In this document: piece by piece, positions 45,086-54,135 of the stretch | Numbering within the stretch: position 1 is the stretch's first letter | How the letters are laid out: every line of letters begins with the position of its first letter | From: Candidatus Barnesiella excrementigallinarum | GTDB lineage: Bacteria; Bacteroidota; Bacteroidia; Bacteroidales; Barnesiellaceae | Assembly (NCBI GenBank): GCA_019114445.1 | Contig: DXFL01000011.1 | Coordinates: 62,001 to 126,000, forward strand | Direction of reading: 5' to 3' | DNA length: 64,000 bases | Program-made: the position numbers and the translations under genes | The notes under the pieces: model-generated | Told to the model about the DNA's origin: nothing | The model's database searches: none | Seen by the model: only the letters and a program-made list of their open reading frames with translations

Positions 45086-48000
45086 ATGTTCAAGAAAAGA
45101 GCAATTGCTATAATTGGAGGAATAGTCTGTGTGGGACAGCTTTTGGCGGCTACCCCGGGAGTACCGGCCTATAACGATGATAAAGCTCTCATCGATCGAG
45201 GAATTTTTCTCTTTCAAGAGGGGAATTATGTAGGCTGTACCGATGTGATGGAGGGGGCGATTCGGGAAGAGTTGCCGTCGGAGTTACGAGAGACCGCCGA
45301 ATTTTATATTGCCCTTTCGGCAGCCCGGAATCAATCGACGGAGGCAGTAAAACGATTGACGGCGTTTTTGCGCGATTATCCGGCATCGAGCCGCACTGTA
45401 CAGGTTCGATTGGCGTTGGCCGATTATTACTACGACCAGCAGGAGTATGCCGAGGCATTGAAAGTCTATCGCTCTGTAAATGTAAATCTGCTTAACGGCG
45501 ACGAAGAGAATAGTTGGGGTTACCGAACCGCTTGTTCTTTGTTAAAGACGGGCGATAGCGCAGCGGCGAAACCGCTTTTCCAGATTCTGACAAAGAAAGA
45601 GCGTTTCAAGGAGGGAGCAACCTTTTACTTGGCTTACATACAAATGAACGAAGGCGACGATCGGGCTGCATTGAGTGGTTTTTCAAAAGTGGCCGATGAC
45701 AGTCGGTACGGTTATGCCGCCCGCCTGCATACGTTGCAAATCTATTTCAAGCAAAAACGGTTTGCCCAAGTTTTGTCGGAAGGTAAAGTTTTGTTCGATA
45801 AGCCGACAACGGATGCCGATGCTTTCACCGAATTATTGCGTCTGCTCGGTGAGAGTGCCTATCAGGAGGGCGACGACCAAGCGGCAACCGGGTACCTCGA
45901 ATACTATTTGCGGCGGGACGGTACCCCCGAACGGTCGGCTCTTTATGCGTTGGGCGTGATGGCCTACCGGAAAGGGAAAAACGCACAAACAATCGATTAT
46001 TTGCGTAATGTGGTCGAAACCGAGGACGCATTGTCGCAAAGTGCCTATTTGTATATCGGGCAGGCCTATTTGCGGGTAGGCGACAAGAATAATGCCCGCA
46101 TGGCTTTCGAAATGGCGTCGCAGAGCAACTACGACCGTCAGGTTCGGGAAACCGCACTTTATAACTATGCCCTCTGTTTATACGAGGGGACGGCGTCTCC
46201 GTTCGACAATTCGGTGGGCGTGTTCGAGCGTTTTTTGAATGAATTTCCCGAATCGCGTTACGCCGATAAAATCAACGACTATTTGGTCGAGGTTTATATG
46301 ACAACCCGAAACTATCGGTCGGCTTTGGCTTCGATCGAGAAGATACAACGTCCCGACGGTAAAATATTGGCGGCCAAGCAACGCATCTTGTTCCAGTTGG
46401 GAACCGAGGCTTTTACCAACTCCCGTATCGATGAGGCACAAAAGTTGTTTGCACAAGCTGTTGCCGTGGGCAATTATGATACCGATATACGGGCTAAGGC
46501 TTCGTTTTGGCTTGCCGAGTGCCAATATCGCGAGGGGGAATATGAGAAAGCAGCCCGAAACTATTCGGCCTACCTTTCGGCTTGTAAGGACAAACGTAGC
46601 GAAATGTATTCGTTGGCTTGGTACGACTGGGCTTATTGCCAGTTTAAGCAACATAATTTCTCGCAAGCGCTCGATGGCTTTTCTCGTTTCCTTTCGCTCC
46701 AAACGGGAGCCGACAAACGAATGGCGGCCGACGCGTATGCCCGTACAGGCGATTGCTACTATTATGCCCGTCGTTTTGCCGATGCCGAACAGTATTATGC
46801 TCAGGCCCAGTCGACCGACGCTGCGAGTGGCGACTATGCCCTCTTTCAACAGGCTTTTATGGCAGGATTGCAGAAAAACCATGACCGTAAAATCGAGTTG
46901 TTGGACAAATTGATAGCTCAATATCCCCGGTCGAGTTATTTGGCAAATGCTTGGTTTGAGAAGGGGCAGGCTTATACGATTCTTAACCGCAACAACGAAG
47001 CGATTGGGTGTTACCGTCGGTTGCTTGCCGATTATCCGCAGAGTGCGATAGCCCGTAAGGGAGGGTTGCAGTTGGGAATGGTCTATTTCAACAATGGGCA
47101 GGCCGAAGAGTCGGTAGCCGCTTATCAACAGGTAATCGAACGTTATCCTACCAGTGAGGAGGCCCGTATTGCGATAGCCGACTTGAAGTCGGTTTATGTG
47201 GAGAGGGATGCCATCGATGCTTACGTCGATTATTTGAATAAGGTAGGGCAAGCCGAACAGGCTCCTGTGGGTGAGTTGGATTCGCTCTCCTATATGGCTG
47301 CCGAGCGCACATATATGACGGGAAAAGGAGCGGCCTCGCTCGAAAAATACATACGCAATTATCCTTCGGGGGCATTTCTTATACCGGCTAATTATTACAT
47401 AGGACAGGCTTCGTTTGCTGCCAAAAAGTATGACAAGGCATTACCGGCATTCGATTATGTGGTGACGCACAGCCCCGATGGCGAGTTTGCCGAGGAGGCA
47501 TTGGCCCGCAAGTGCGAGATACTTTATTTGCAAGGCCGGTACGACGAGGCATTCGACGGGTTTAAATCGCTGGAAAAGAGGGCAACGACAAGTGAGAACA
47601 AACAAGCTGCTTGGTTGGGTATGCTTCGTATCGCTCGGAATAAACAACAGTATAACGACGTATTGACCTCGGTAGAGGGTTTACTGAGTGAAAGCAAGCT
47701 GTCTCCCGATTTGCGTCAAGAGGTCTTGTTTGCCCGCGCCGAGGCTTACTCCCATACCAATCGGGCGAAAGAGGCGGCGGCCGACTGGCAGGAATTGTCG
47801 CAAGATACCCGCTCGGTTTACGGGGCGGAGAGCGCATATCGGTTGGCACAATATCAATTTGACAATAATGACATCGATACGGCTGAAAAAACGCTGAATG
47901 CATTTATCGACAAAGGTACACCGCATAATTATTGGCTGGCTCGGGCATTTCTGCTTATGGCCGATATTTACGAGAAGCGGGGCGATACGTTCCAAGCTCG

Positions 48001-48100
48001 ACAATATTTGCAAAGCTTGCGCAATAACTATCCGGCCGGCGAAGACGATATTATTTCTCGTATCGATACAAAGTTGGCCAAATTGGGTAAAACGGAGTAA
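45086..48100 (+). CDS. Large exported TPR protein, partner of the downstream barrel protein
   Basis: A 1004-residue protein with a signal peptide (residues about 1-21, ending LLAA-T) and no membrane segment after it, so periplasmic or outer-membrane-associated. The mature chain is almost wholly built of tetratricopeptide-type repeats, with recurrent patterns such as [40 protein letters not shown] and [23 protein letters not shown] (fragments given). It starts 2 bases after the U32 stop, and the barrel gene follows 20 bases later. This TPR/barrel arrangement recurs in Bacteroidales, suggesting a complex at the outer membrane. No function is known to me. Confidence 0.8.
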   Translation: MFKKRAIAIIGGIVCVGQLLAATPGVPAYNDDKALIDRGIFLFQEGNYVGCTDVMEGAIREELPSELRETAEFYIALSAARNQSTEAVKRLTAFLRDYPASSRTVQVRLALADYYYDQQEYAEALKVYRSVNVNLLNGDEENSWGYRTACSLLKTGDSAAAKPLFQILTKKERFKEGATFYLAYIQMNEGDDRAALSGFSKVADDSRYGYAARLHTLQIYFKQKRFAQVLSEGKVLFDKPTTDADAFTELLRLLGESAYQEGDDQAATGYLEYYLRRDGTPERSALYALGVMAYRKGKNAQTIDYLRNVVETEDALSQSAYLYIGQAYLRVGDKNNARMAFEMASQSNYDRQVRETALYNYALCLYEGTASPFDNSVGVFERFLNEFPESRYADKINDYLVEVYMTTRNYRSALASIEKIQRPDGKILAAKQRILFQLGTEAFTNSRIDEAQKLFAQAVAVGNYDTDIRAKASFWLAECQYREGEYEKAARNYSAYLSACKDKRSEMYSLAWYDWAYCQFKQHNFSQALDGFSRFLSLQTGADKRMAADAYARTGDCYYYARRFADAEQYYAQAQSTDAASGDYALFQQAFMAGLQKNHDRKIELLDKLIAQYPRSSYLANAWFEKGQAYTILNRNNEAIGCYRRLLADYPQSAIARKGGLQLGMVYFNNGQAEESVAAYQQVIERYPTSEEARIAIADLKSVYVERDAIDAYVDYLNKVGQAEQAPVGELDSLSYMAAERTYMTGKGAASLEKYIRNYPSGAFLIPANYYIGQASFAAKKYDKALPAFDYVVTHSPDGEFAEEALARKCEILYLQGRYDEAFDGFKSLEKRATTSENKQAAWLGMLRIARNKQQYNDVLTSVEGLLSESKLSPDLRQEVLFARAEAYSHTNRAKEAAADWQELSQDTRSVYGAESAYRLAQYQFDNNDIDTAEKTLNAFIDKGTPHNYWLARAFLLMADIYEKRGDTFQARQYLQSLRNNYPAGEDDIISRIDTKLAKLGKTE

Positions 48101-48120
48101 AACGAATATATAGCTAATTT

Positions 48121-49791
48121 ATGAAACGGTTTTCTTTTTTGATTATACTTGTCTTCCCGTTGTTTGCTTGGACGCAAGAGCAGTCCGACTCTTTACGCCG
48201 GGAAGTGACGATAGAGAAAGATTTTACACCCATCGTGCGCGATGCGTCGAAAATCAATACTCTCCCCGAAGTGGAAGCTCCCACGGTTACCAAGCATTCG
48301 ATACAGTATAGCGACTGGACAATTCCGGCTTCGCTCGAAGCGAGTGCCGTGTTGTTGCCGCCGAGTGGTTTCGACGATCCTTTGCGCAAAAACTTATCGC
48401 GGGGATATTTCGATTTCGGCATGGGCAATTACTGGAATATGGCAGGCAATTTCGGGTATCGTATTTTGCAGAGCGAGACCGATCGGTTGGGCGTATGGTG
48501 GCAACACCGTTCGACCAGCGGGACGGTAGATTATAACCAATCGTTGCCCGGATATGACAATTCGAGAAAAATGCGGCAGCTCGAAGAGCAAGTTGTAGTC
48601 GACTATCGGCACGCTTTCGAGAAGTTGGACTTCGGAATCAGAGGTGGTTATCGGTATGATTCGTTCAATTATTACGGGTTGCGTTACCCCGATGTGCAGG
48701 GAATCGCATCGCTCGGGCAGGATATCAACCGCTTTTTCTTGAAAAGCGATGTCGTTTCGAGCAATATCGAGGCTCCGTTCAATTATAAGGCATCGCTGGC
48801 TTATTACCGATATGGTTTTCAACGGGGATATTTGCAGGAGAGCAAGGGGGCTGCCGAGAATTTGGTAGAAGCCGATTTTGCCCTTTCGGCCCCCATAGAT
48901 TCTCGTAGCAACATTTTGTTAGACGGTACATTCGATTATATAGGTTATAGCCAGTTGCCGTCGGAGACGGGATATGGAATGTTGTCGTTGAATCCCCGGT
49001 ATGGTTGGCGCAGCGATCGTATTTTACTTTCGGCCGGTATAAGAGCCGATATATCGTTTAATAATGGGACGATTTTCCGATTCTCGCCCGATGTGCGGTT
49101 CGATTGGACGATTGTGCCTGATTTGCAATTCTATACATCTCTTACCGGAGGCAAACGGTTGAATACATGGCATCGGGTATCGGGCTATACGCTTTATTTC
49201 AACCCTTCGGCCGTGGTGGCAAATACGTATGTACCACTCGATGCCGAAGTGGGTTTGCAAGTCAATGCCTTGCGGGGTTTCTCGATAGGGCTTTCGGGCG
49301 GTTATGAAATAGGAAAGAATATTTTGTTCCTGCTTCCCGAAACCGGTGTAAACGGAGAGTTTACCGGAGTGTCGAGTTTTGCCGGAATAGATGCTTACGG
49401 CTGGAAAACCGATATAGATATGTCGTATCGCTATGGAACCGCATGGGAAGCAAAAGCTCGGATAGGATATCGCCAATGGATTATGGACAACGGCGGTAGG
49501 GAAATATCGTATAACCGTCCGAAATGGGAAGGTGGAGTGAGCATACGCTATACTCCGGTACCCCTTCTTGATCTCGAAGCCGAATATGAATTTGCTACCG
49601 GACGCGATTACGATGCGTTGGGCTCTTTGGCCGACATACATTTGGTTAATTTGAAAGCGACGTACAAGTTTACGCCGAAGTTTTCGGTTTATGGGCTTAC
49701 CGATAATCTGTTGAATAGGAAATACGATATTCTCTACGGTATGCCCGCTCAGGGAATTAATTTTATGTTCGGTCTCGATCTGAAATTTTGA
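48121..49791 (+). CDS. Outer-membrane beta-barrel protein without a plug domain (TonB-receptor-like)
   Basis: A 556-residue protein with a signal peptide (ends FAWT-Q near residue 19). The first mature segment, EVTIEKDFTPIVRDASKINTLP, given here in part as EKDFTPIVRDASKINTLP, is a characteristic box of this group in place of a TonB plug. The remainder is rich in alternating aromatic strands and ends with the outer-membrane insertion pattern FGLDLKF, with a final Phe. A near-terminal LTDNLLNRKYD-like turn matches the last strands of TonB-dependent receptors. It follows the TPR gene by 20 bases and a hairpin (49790-49807) overlaps its stop codon. Function is unknown. Confidence 0.78.
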   Translation: MKRFSFLIILVFPLFAWTQEQSDSLRREVTIEKDFTPIVRDASKINTLPEVEAPTVTKHSIQYSDWTIPASLEASAVLLPPSGFDDPLRKNLSRGYFDFGMGNYWNMAGNFGYRILQSETDRLGVWWQHRSTSGTVDYNQSLPGYDNSRKMRQLEEQVVVDYRHAFEKLDFGIRGGYRYDSFNYYGLRYPDVQGIASLGQDINRFFLKSDVVSSNIEAPFNYKASLAYYRYGFQRGYLQESKGAAENLVEADFALSAPIDSRSNILLDGTFDYIGYSQLPSETGYGMLSLNPRYGWRSDRILLSAGIRADISFNNGTIFRFSPDVRFDWTIVPDLQFYTSLTGGKRLNTWHRVSGYTLYFNPSAVVANTYVPLDAEVGLQVNALRGFSIGLSGGYEIGKNILFLLPETGVNGEFTGVSSFAGIDAYGWKTDIDMSYRYGTAWEAKARIGYRQWIMDNGGREISYNRPKWEGGVSIRYTPVPLLDLEAEYEFATGRDYDALGSLADIHLVNLKATYKFTPKFSVYGLTDNLLNRKYDILYGMPAQGINFMFGLDLKF

Positions 49792-49807
49792 GAGGCTATA
49801 GCCTCTC
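49790..49807 (+). terminator. Hairpin overlapping the stop codon of the barrel gene
   Basis: GAGAGGC, TATA loop, GCCTCTC: a perfect 7-bp stem whose first arm contains the end of the TGA stop. The T run after it is weak, so it may stabilise the 3' end rather than terminate. Confidence 0.45.
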
Positions 49808-49886
49808 CCTCTGTTTCGACCGGGGTTAGGAATATACATTATTTATAAAAAAGTAGAAAAAAGCACTGTTTTACAATTCGATTTTC

Positions 49887-49894
49887 TAATTTTG
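49887..49894 (+). promoter_or_regulatory. Probable -7 element of topA
   Basis: TAATTTTG fits TAnnTTTG and lies 28 bases before the topA start. The -33 region is T-rich but lacks a clear TTTG. Confidence 0.5.
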
Positions 49895-49921
49895 CGCAAA
49901 ATTTGAACGAAAATTGCGCTT

Positions 49922-52252
49922 ATGGCAAATAATCTGGTAATTGTAGAGTCACCGGCAAAGGCTAAAACAATAGAGAAATTTTTAGGGAAGGAGTATGAAG
50001 TCCTTTCGAGCTATGGACATATACGAGATCTTAAAAAGAAAGATTTCAGTATAGATATTGCTCACAACTATAAGCCTATTTATGAGATTCCTGCCGATAA
50101 GAAAAAGCTGGTGGAAACCCTCAAACAAGAGGCCGCCAAAGCCGATATGGTGTGGTTGGCTTCCGATGAGGACCGCGAAGGAGAGGCTATTGCCTGGCAT
50201 CTGTTCGAGGTGCTGAAACTGAAACCCGAAAAGACCAAGCGTATCGTTTTCCACGAAATTACCAAAAATGCCATACTTCAAGCCATTGCCAACCCCCGCG
50301 ATATAGATATGAACAGGGTTGATGCCCAGCAGGCGCGTCGGGTACTCGACCGTATTGTGGGATTCGAGCTTTCGCCGGTACTTTGGAAAAAGGTGAAACC
50401 GGCATTGTCGGCCGGTCGGGTGCAATCGGTAGCCGTTCGCCTTATTGTGGAGCGTGAGCGCGAGATTTCGGAATTTTTGCCCGAAGCCTCTTATCGGGTA
50501 GTAGGTGAGTTCCTTCTTCCCGGAGGTGAAGTGTTGAAAGCCGAATTGAATCAGCGGTTAAAGACCGAAGCCGAGGCGATGAATTTGCTCGAAGCTTGTA
50601 AGAATGCCCGGTTTACCATAAGCGACGTTACGGTGAAACCGGCAAAAAAATCGCCGGCTGCTCCCTTTACAACCTCGACTTTGCAACAAGAGGCTGCCCG
50701 AAAGTTGGGCTTCTCGGTGGCACAGACCATGATGGTGGCTCAACGCCTCTACGAAGCCGGACACATTACTTATATGCGTACCGACTCGGTAAATCTTTCG
50801 TCGCTTGCTCTGAATACTACCAAAGACGAAATTGTCAAGACGTTGGGCGAGAAATACCTGCACACTCGTAATTACCATACTCACACGAAGGGGGCACAAG
50901 AGGCTCACGAAGCGATACGCCCTACCTATATCAGCCATCACGAAATTAACCTTTCGTCGCAAGAAAACCGTCTGTACGAGTTGATTTGGAAGCGAACCAT
51001 TGCCTCGCAAATGAGCGACGCCGAGTTGGAAAAGACTACGGCGACCATCACGGTTTCGGGGAGAAAAGAATATTTTGTGGCAGTAGGCGAGGTGTTGAAA
51101 TTCGATGGTTTCCTTAAAGTATATATGGAGTCGACCGACGACGAAGGCGATACCGAAAGCAACGACAAGATGTTGCCTCCTTTGGCGAAAGGCGAAGAGT
51201 TGGCTTTGTCGGCTGCCACGGCGACCGAACGGTTCTCGCAGGCTCCTGCCCGGTATACCGAAGCCAGTTTGGTCCGTAAACTCGAAGAGTTGGGTATCGG
51301 GCGTCCTTCGACCTATGCGCCTACCATTTCGACCATACAGCAACGCGATTATGTGGAAAAGGGCGACAGAAAAGGTACAGCCCGTAAATATCGCCAGTTG
51401 ACATTATGCGATGGGCAAATTCAATCGGCTTCGAAAACCGAAATTACCGGTGCCGATAAAGGTAAATTGCTGCCTACCGATATAGGAGTGGTGGTTAACG
51501 ATTTCTTAACGGAGTATTTCCCGGAAATTCTCGATTATAATTTTACGGCACGTGTCGAACAGCAATTCGACGATATAGCCGAGGGAAAGAAGGTGTGGAA
51601 CGACGAGATTGCTCGTTTCTACAAACTTTTCCACCCGGTTGTGGAGAGCGCTCTTGCCCTGCGCCTTGAACATAAGGTGGGTGAGCGTGTGTTGGGTACC
51701 GATCCCAAGAGCGGCCGTCCCGTGTCGGTGAAGATAGGCCGTTTCGGCCCGTTGGTGCAGATAGGTACTACCGACGACGAAGAAAAACCACTGTTCGCCT
51801 CGCTGCTCAAAGGCCAGTCGATGAGTACCATTACACTCGACGAAGCGTTGAAACTTTTCGAACTTCCGCGTACTTTGGGCGATTTCGAAGATAAAACGGT
51901 AGTGGTGGGTATCGGCCGTTTCGGTCCCTATATCCGTCACGACGGTAAATATGTATCGTTGCCCAAAGAGTATACACCGCAAGGTGTGTCGCTCGACGAG
52001 GCGATTGCGTTGATTGGCCAAAAACGGGAGGAAGAAAAACAACGGTTCATCAAAAAATTCGATGAGGATGCCGATCTCGAATTGCTCAACGGTCGCTTTG
52101 GCCCGTACATTGCATACAAGAAGAAAAATTACAAATTGCCTAAAAATGTAGAGCCGGCATCGCTCTCTTTCGCCGACTGCATGAAGATTATCGAGGATGC
52201 CGACAAGGCTCCTGCCAAGAAGAGGCCGATTCGTAAAAAGACAACGAAATAA
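49922..52252 (+). CDS. topA: DNA topoisomerase I
   Basis: Relaxes negative supercoils by single-strand passage. The 776-residue type IA enzyme has a TOPRIM domain (VIVESPAKAKTIEKFLG at the N-terminus; metal site ASDEDREGEAIAWH), and the catalytic tyrosine in GHITYMRTDSVNLS. Instead of E. coli-type zinc fingers, the C-terminus has repeated GRFGP modules (GRFGPLVQ, GRFGPYIRH, GRFGPYIAY), ending with a lysine-rich tail (KKRPIRKKTTK), the usual Bacteroidota layout. The terminator at 52281 follows. Confidence 0.96.
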   Translation: MANNLVIVESPAKAKTIEKFLGKEYEVLSSYGHIRDLKKKDFSIDIAHNYKPIYEIPADKKKLVETLKQEAAKADMVWLASDEDREGEAIAWHLFEVLKLKPEKTKRIVFHEITKNAILQAIANPRDIDMNRVDAQQARRVLDRIVGFELSPVLWKKVKPALSAGRVQSVAVRLIVEREREISEFLPEASYRVVGEFLLPGGEVLKAELNQRLKTEAEAMNLLEACKNARFTISDVTVKPAKKSPAAPFTTSTLQQEAARKLGFSVAQTMMVAQRLYEAGHITYMRTDSVNLSSLALNTTKDEIVKTLGEKYLHTRNYHTHTKGAQEAHEAIRPTYISHHEINLSSQENRLYELIWKRTIASQMSDAELEKTTATITVSGRKEYFVAVGEVLKFDGFLKVYMESTDDEGDTESNDKMLPPLAKGEELALSAATATERFSQAPARYTEASLVRKLEELGIGRPSTYAPTISTIQQRDYVEKGDRKGTARKYRQLTLCDGQIQSASKTEITGADKGKLLPTDIGVVVNDFLTEYFPEILDYNFTARVEQQFDDIAEGKKVWNDEIARFYKLFHPVVESALALRLEHKVGERVLGTDPKSGRPVSVKIGRFGPLVQIGTTDDEEKPLFASLLKGQSMSTITLDEALKLFELPRTLGDFEDKTVVVGIGRFGPYIRHDGKYVSLPKEYTPQGVSLDEAIALIGQKREEEKQRFIKKFDEDADLELLNGRFGPYIAYKKKNYKLPKNVEPASLSFADCMKIIEDADKAPAKKRPIRKKTTK

Positions 52253-52280
52253 AAGACGGCAGCAAGTCGTTTTTCGATCG

Positions 52281-52312
52281 ACGCTTCTCTGTTCCCAGAG
52301 AGGCGTTTTTTT
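52281..52312 (+). terminator. Terminator of topA
   Basis: ACGCTTCTCT pairs with AGAGAGGCGT (one T-G pair) around a GTTCCC loop and is followed by a run of seven T residues. Confidence 0.88.
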
Positions 52313-52404
52313 GTATAAATGAATCTTTGGGAAAATAGGTGCACCTCGATGTATGGAATTTGGAAGGGGCATATTATTTTTGGGACACGAAAAGCAGGGA
52401 AACT

Positions 52405-53313
52405 ATGGCAAAGGCACTTTTTAACCGATATGTTTGGCTCATCGACACGTTGCAGCGTTACGGACGGCTCACCCGCAAGGAGATCGACAATTTGTGGATG
52501 CGAAGCGAATATTCCGAGGGGAAGCCTATGGCCCGGCGTACGTTTATGAACTATCGGCAGGCGATTCAAGAGATGTTCGATGTAAATATCGAGTGCGACC
52601 CTTCTACTTACGAATATTATATCGAGGACGCCGAAACGTTGCAAGGTAACGGTGCGCGGGTGTGGGCTTTGAATGCTTTTGCGGTAAACAGCCTGTTGCA
52701 CGAGAACGAAGGTTTGAACCAGCGTATTGTGCTCGAAAATATTCCTTCGGGGCAGAACTATTTACGGCTGGTGTGCGATGCGATGAGGGAAAACCGTGTT
52801 CTCCTCCTTTCGTACCGTTCGTTCCGTCGCCTCACGGGCACCCATACGCCGGTGGCTCCCTATTTTGTAAAATTATTTCGACAGCGGTGGTATATGATAG
52901 CCCGGGATTTTGCCGACAGGAAAATAAAGACCTATGCGCTCGACCGCATTGCCTCGCTCGAATGGAGCGACCGTACGTTTGTTTATCCCGAAGATTTTTC
53001 CCCCGCCGAATATTTCGAGTCGTGTTTCGGGATAACCCACGACGATATGCCGGCGCAGGAAGTTGTGTTGCGGGTTCCTGCCTTGCAGGCAAATTATTTG
53101 CGAACGTTGCCTTTGCATGATAGTCAGGAGGAACGAGACCGTAACGACCGCTATTCTATTTTTGGTTACCGGGTGAAACTTACGCCCGATTTTATACAGG
53201 AGGTTTATTCGCTCGGCTACTGGCAAGTCGAGGTATTGGCTCCGCAGGTATTGAAAGAAGCGGTGGTTTTACATTTGACCCAAAATTTGGCGTGTTACGA
53301 TACGAAAGAGTGA
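52405..53313 (+). CDS. WYL-domain transcriptional regulator
   Basis: A 302-residue protein with an N-terminal winged-helix-like region (about 1-75: LIDTLQRYGRLTRKEIDNLW, then RRTFMNYRQAI) and a WYL domain at about 125-215 (VLLLSYRSF, PYFVKLFRQRWYMIARD, KTYALDRI). WYL domains sense ligands such as nucleotides or nucleic-acid ends and regulate DNA repair, phage defence and other genes. A WCX-like C-terminal part covers 215-300. No defence or CRISPR genes lie nearby, so its target is unknown. The start at 52405 (MAKALFNRY) is preferred over 52339 because the first 22 residues are unlike the family. Confidence 0.83.
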   Translation: MAKALFNRYVWLIDTLQRYGRLTRKEIDNLWMRSEYSEGKPMARRTFMNYRQAIQEMFDVNIECDPSTYEYYIEDAETLQGNGARVWALNAFAVNSLLHENEGLNQRIVLENIPSGQNYLRLVCDAMRENRVLLLSYRSFRRLTGTHTPVAPYFVKLFRQRWYMIARDFADRKIKTYALDRIASLEWSDRTFVYPEDFSPAEYFESCFGITHDDMPAQEVVLRVPALQANYLRTLPLHDSQEERDRNDRYSIFGYRVKLTPDFIQEVYSLGYWQVEVLAPQVLKEAVVLHLTQNLACYDTKE

Positions 53314-53323
53314 GGTAGAACCC

Positions 53324-54115
53324 TCAATCGCCCGTATAGACGGCCTTCATGGATCCTAAGGGTAGTTTCCCTTCTACTTTGAGCGGTATGCGATGGTTGT
53401 CGGTACTGATCCAAGCCGAAATGTTGTCGCTGGTCTTTTTGCCCGTAGAGTCGTAGAACCGGAATCGCATTTTGAAGGTGTTGTACTCTTTTTTGTTTTG
53501 TTTGAGAATCTCTTCTCCCACATACTCTATATTGAGGTATTCGAGATTTTTCCCCGAAAATATTTTGGTTTTGTAGACTTGGTTCTTCCCCATGCTTTGG
53601 AAATCGAAAGAGCGAATCACATAGAAGATACTCAGCATATCGTAGACGATACCGGGTTCTGTAAGCACATAGTCTTCGATAACATTCCGTTTGGGGCGGT
53701 AGAGTCGTATTTTCCCGGTGGTGGCCGAACCGTTGTAGGTATAGTTTACTTCGTCTTTACGATAGGTGCCGTCTTCGTCCGAAAGTTTGGCATAATAAAT
53801 AGGTATAAGCTGGCTGTTGCGCTGCATGGTCGATACGAGGGTATCGCGCACCTTGAATATGTTGTCGGCAAAAGGAAGGGTTTTGGCTTTGAGAATAGCA
53901 TTATAACTCTGGTTTTTTACAGAGAGTTGCAGCGTAGCTGTGGCGGCTCGTTTCCACAAGAATCCGAGTTGATAGATGACATCGTAAGGGAGTAGTTCGG
54001 GTTGGATTCCCGGAGTATTTTGTGCCCCAATGGGCATACTGCCAGCGAAAAGGGCGAGTGCAAGCACGATTTTTCGAACCGTTGTCGCTATGGGGGTATG
54101 AAAAAGATAACGCAT
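53324..54115 (-). CDS. DUF3108 family exported protein
   Basis: A 263-residue protein with an N-terminal signal peptide (core IVLALALFAGSMPIGA, cleavage before QN). The mature chain is mostly beta-strands, with the opening ELLPYDVIYQLGFLWKRAATATL, seen here as PYDVIYQLGFLWKRAA, and IVYDMLSIFYVIRSFDF in the middle, as in DUF3108 proteins, which probably sit in the periplasm or outer membrane. The start at 54115 gives a proper signal peptide; the Met at 54223 adds basic residues from the upstream gene end. It follows the Ig-like lipoprotein gene by 20 bases. Confidence 0.82.
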   Translation of the reverse strand: MRYLFHTPIATTVRKIVLALALFAGSMPIGAQNTPGIQPELLPYDVIYQLGFLWKRAATATLQLSVKNQSYNAILKAKTLPFADNIFKVRDTLVSTMQRNSQLIPIYYAKLSDEDGTYRKDEVNYTYNGSATTGKIRLYRPKRNVIEDYVLTEPGIVYDMLSIFYVIRSFDFQSMGKNQVYKTKIFSGKNLEYLNIEYVGEEILKQNKKEYNTFKMRFRFYDSTGKKTSDNISAWISTDNHRIPLKVEGKLPLGSMKAVYTGD

Positions 54116-54135
54116 AGAGTCCGCTTTTAGGGTGG

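Noticed and set aside
52405-53313. WYL regulator as a sign of a nearby defence system.
   Set aside because: WYL proteins often sit by CRISPR or BREX-type genes, but both sides here are housekeeping or envelope genes (topA, DUF3108), with no nuclease, methylase or toxin gene in reach.
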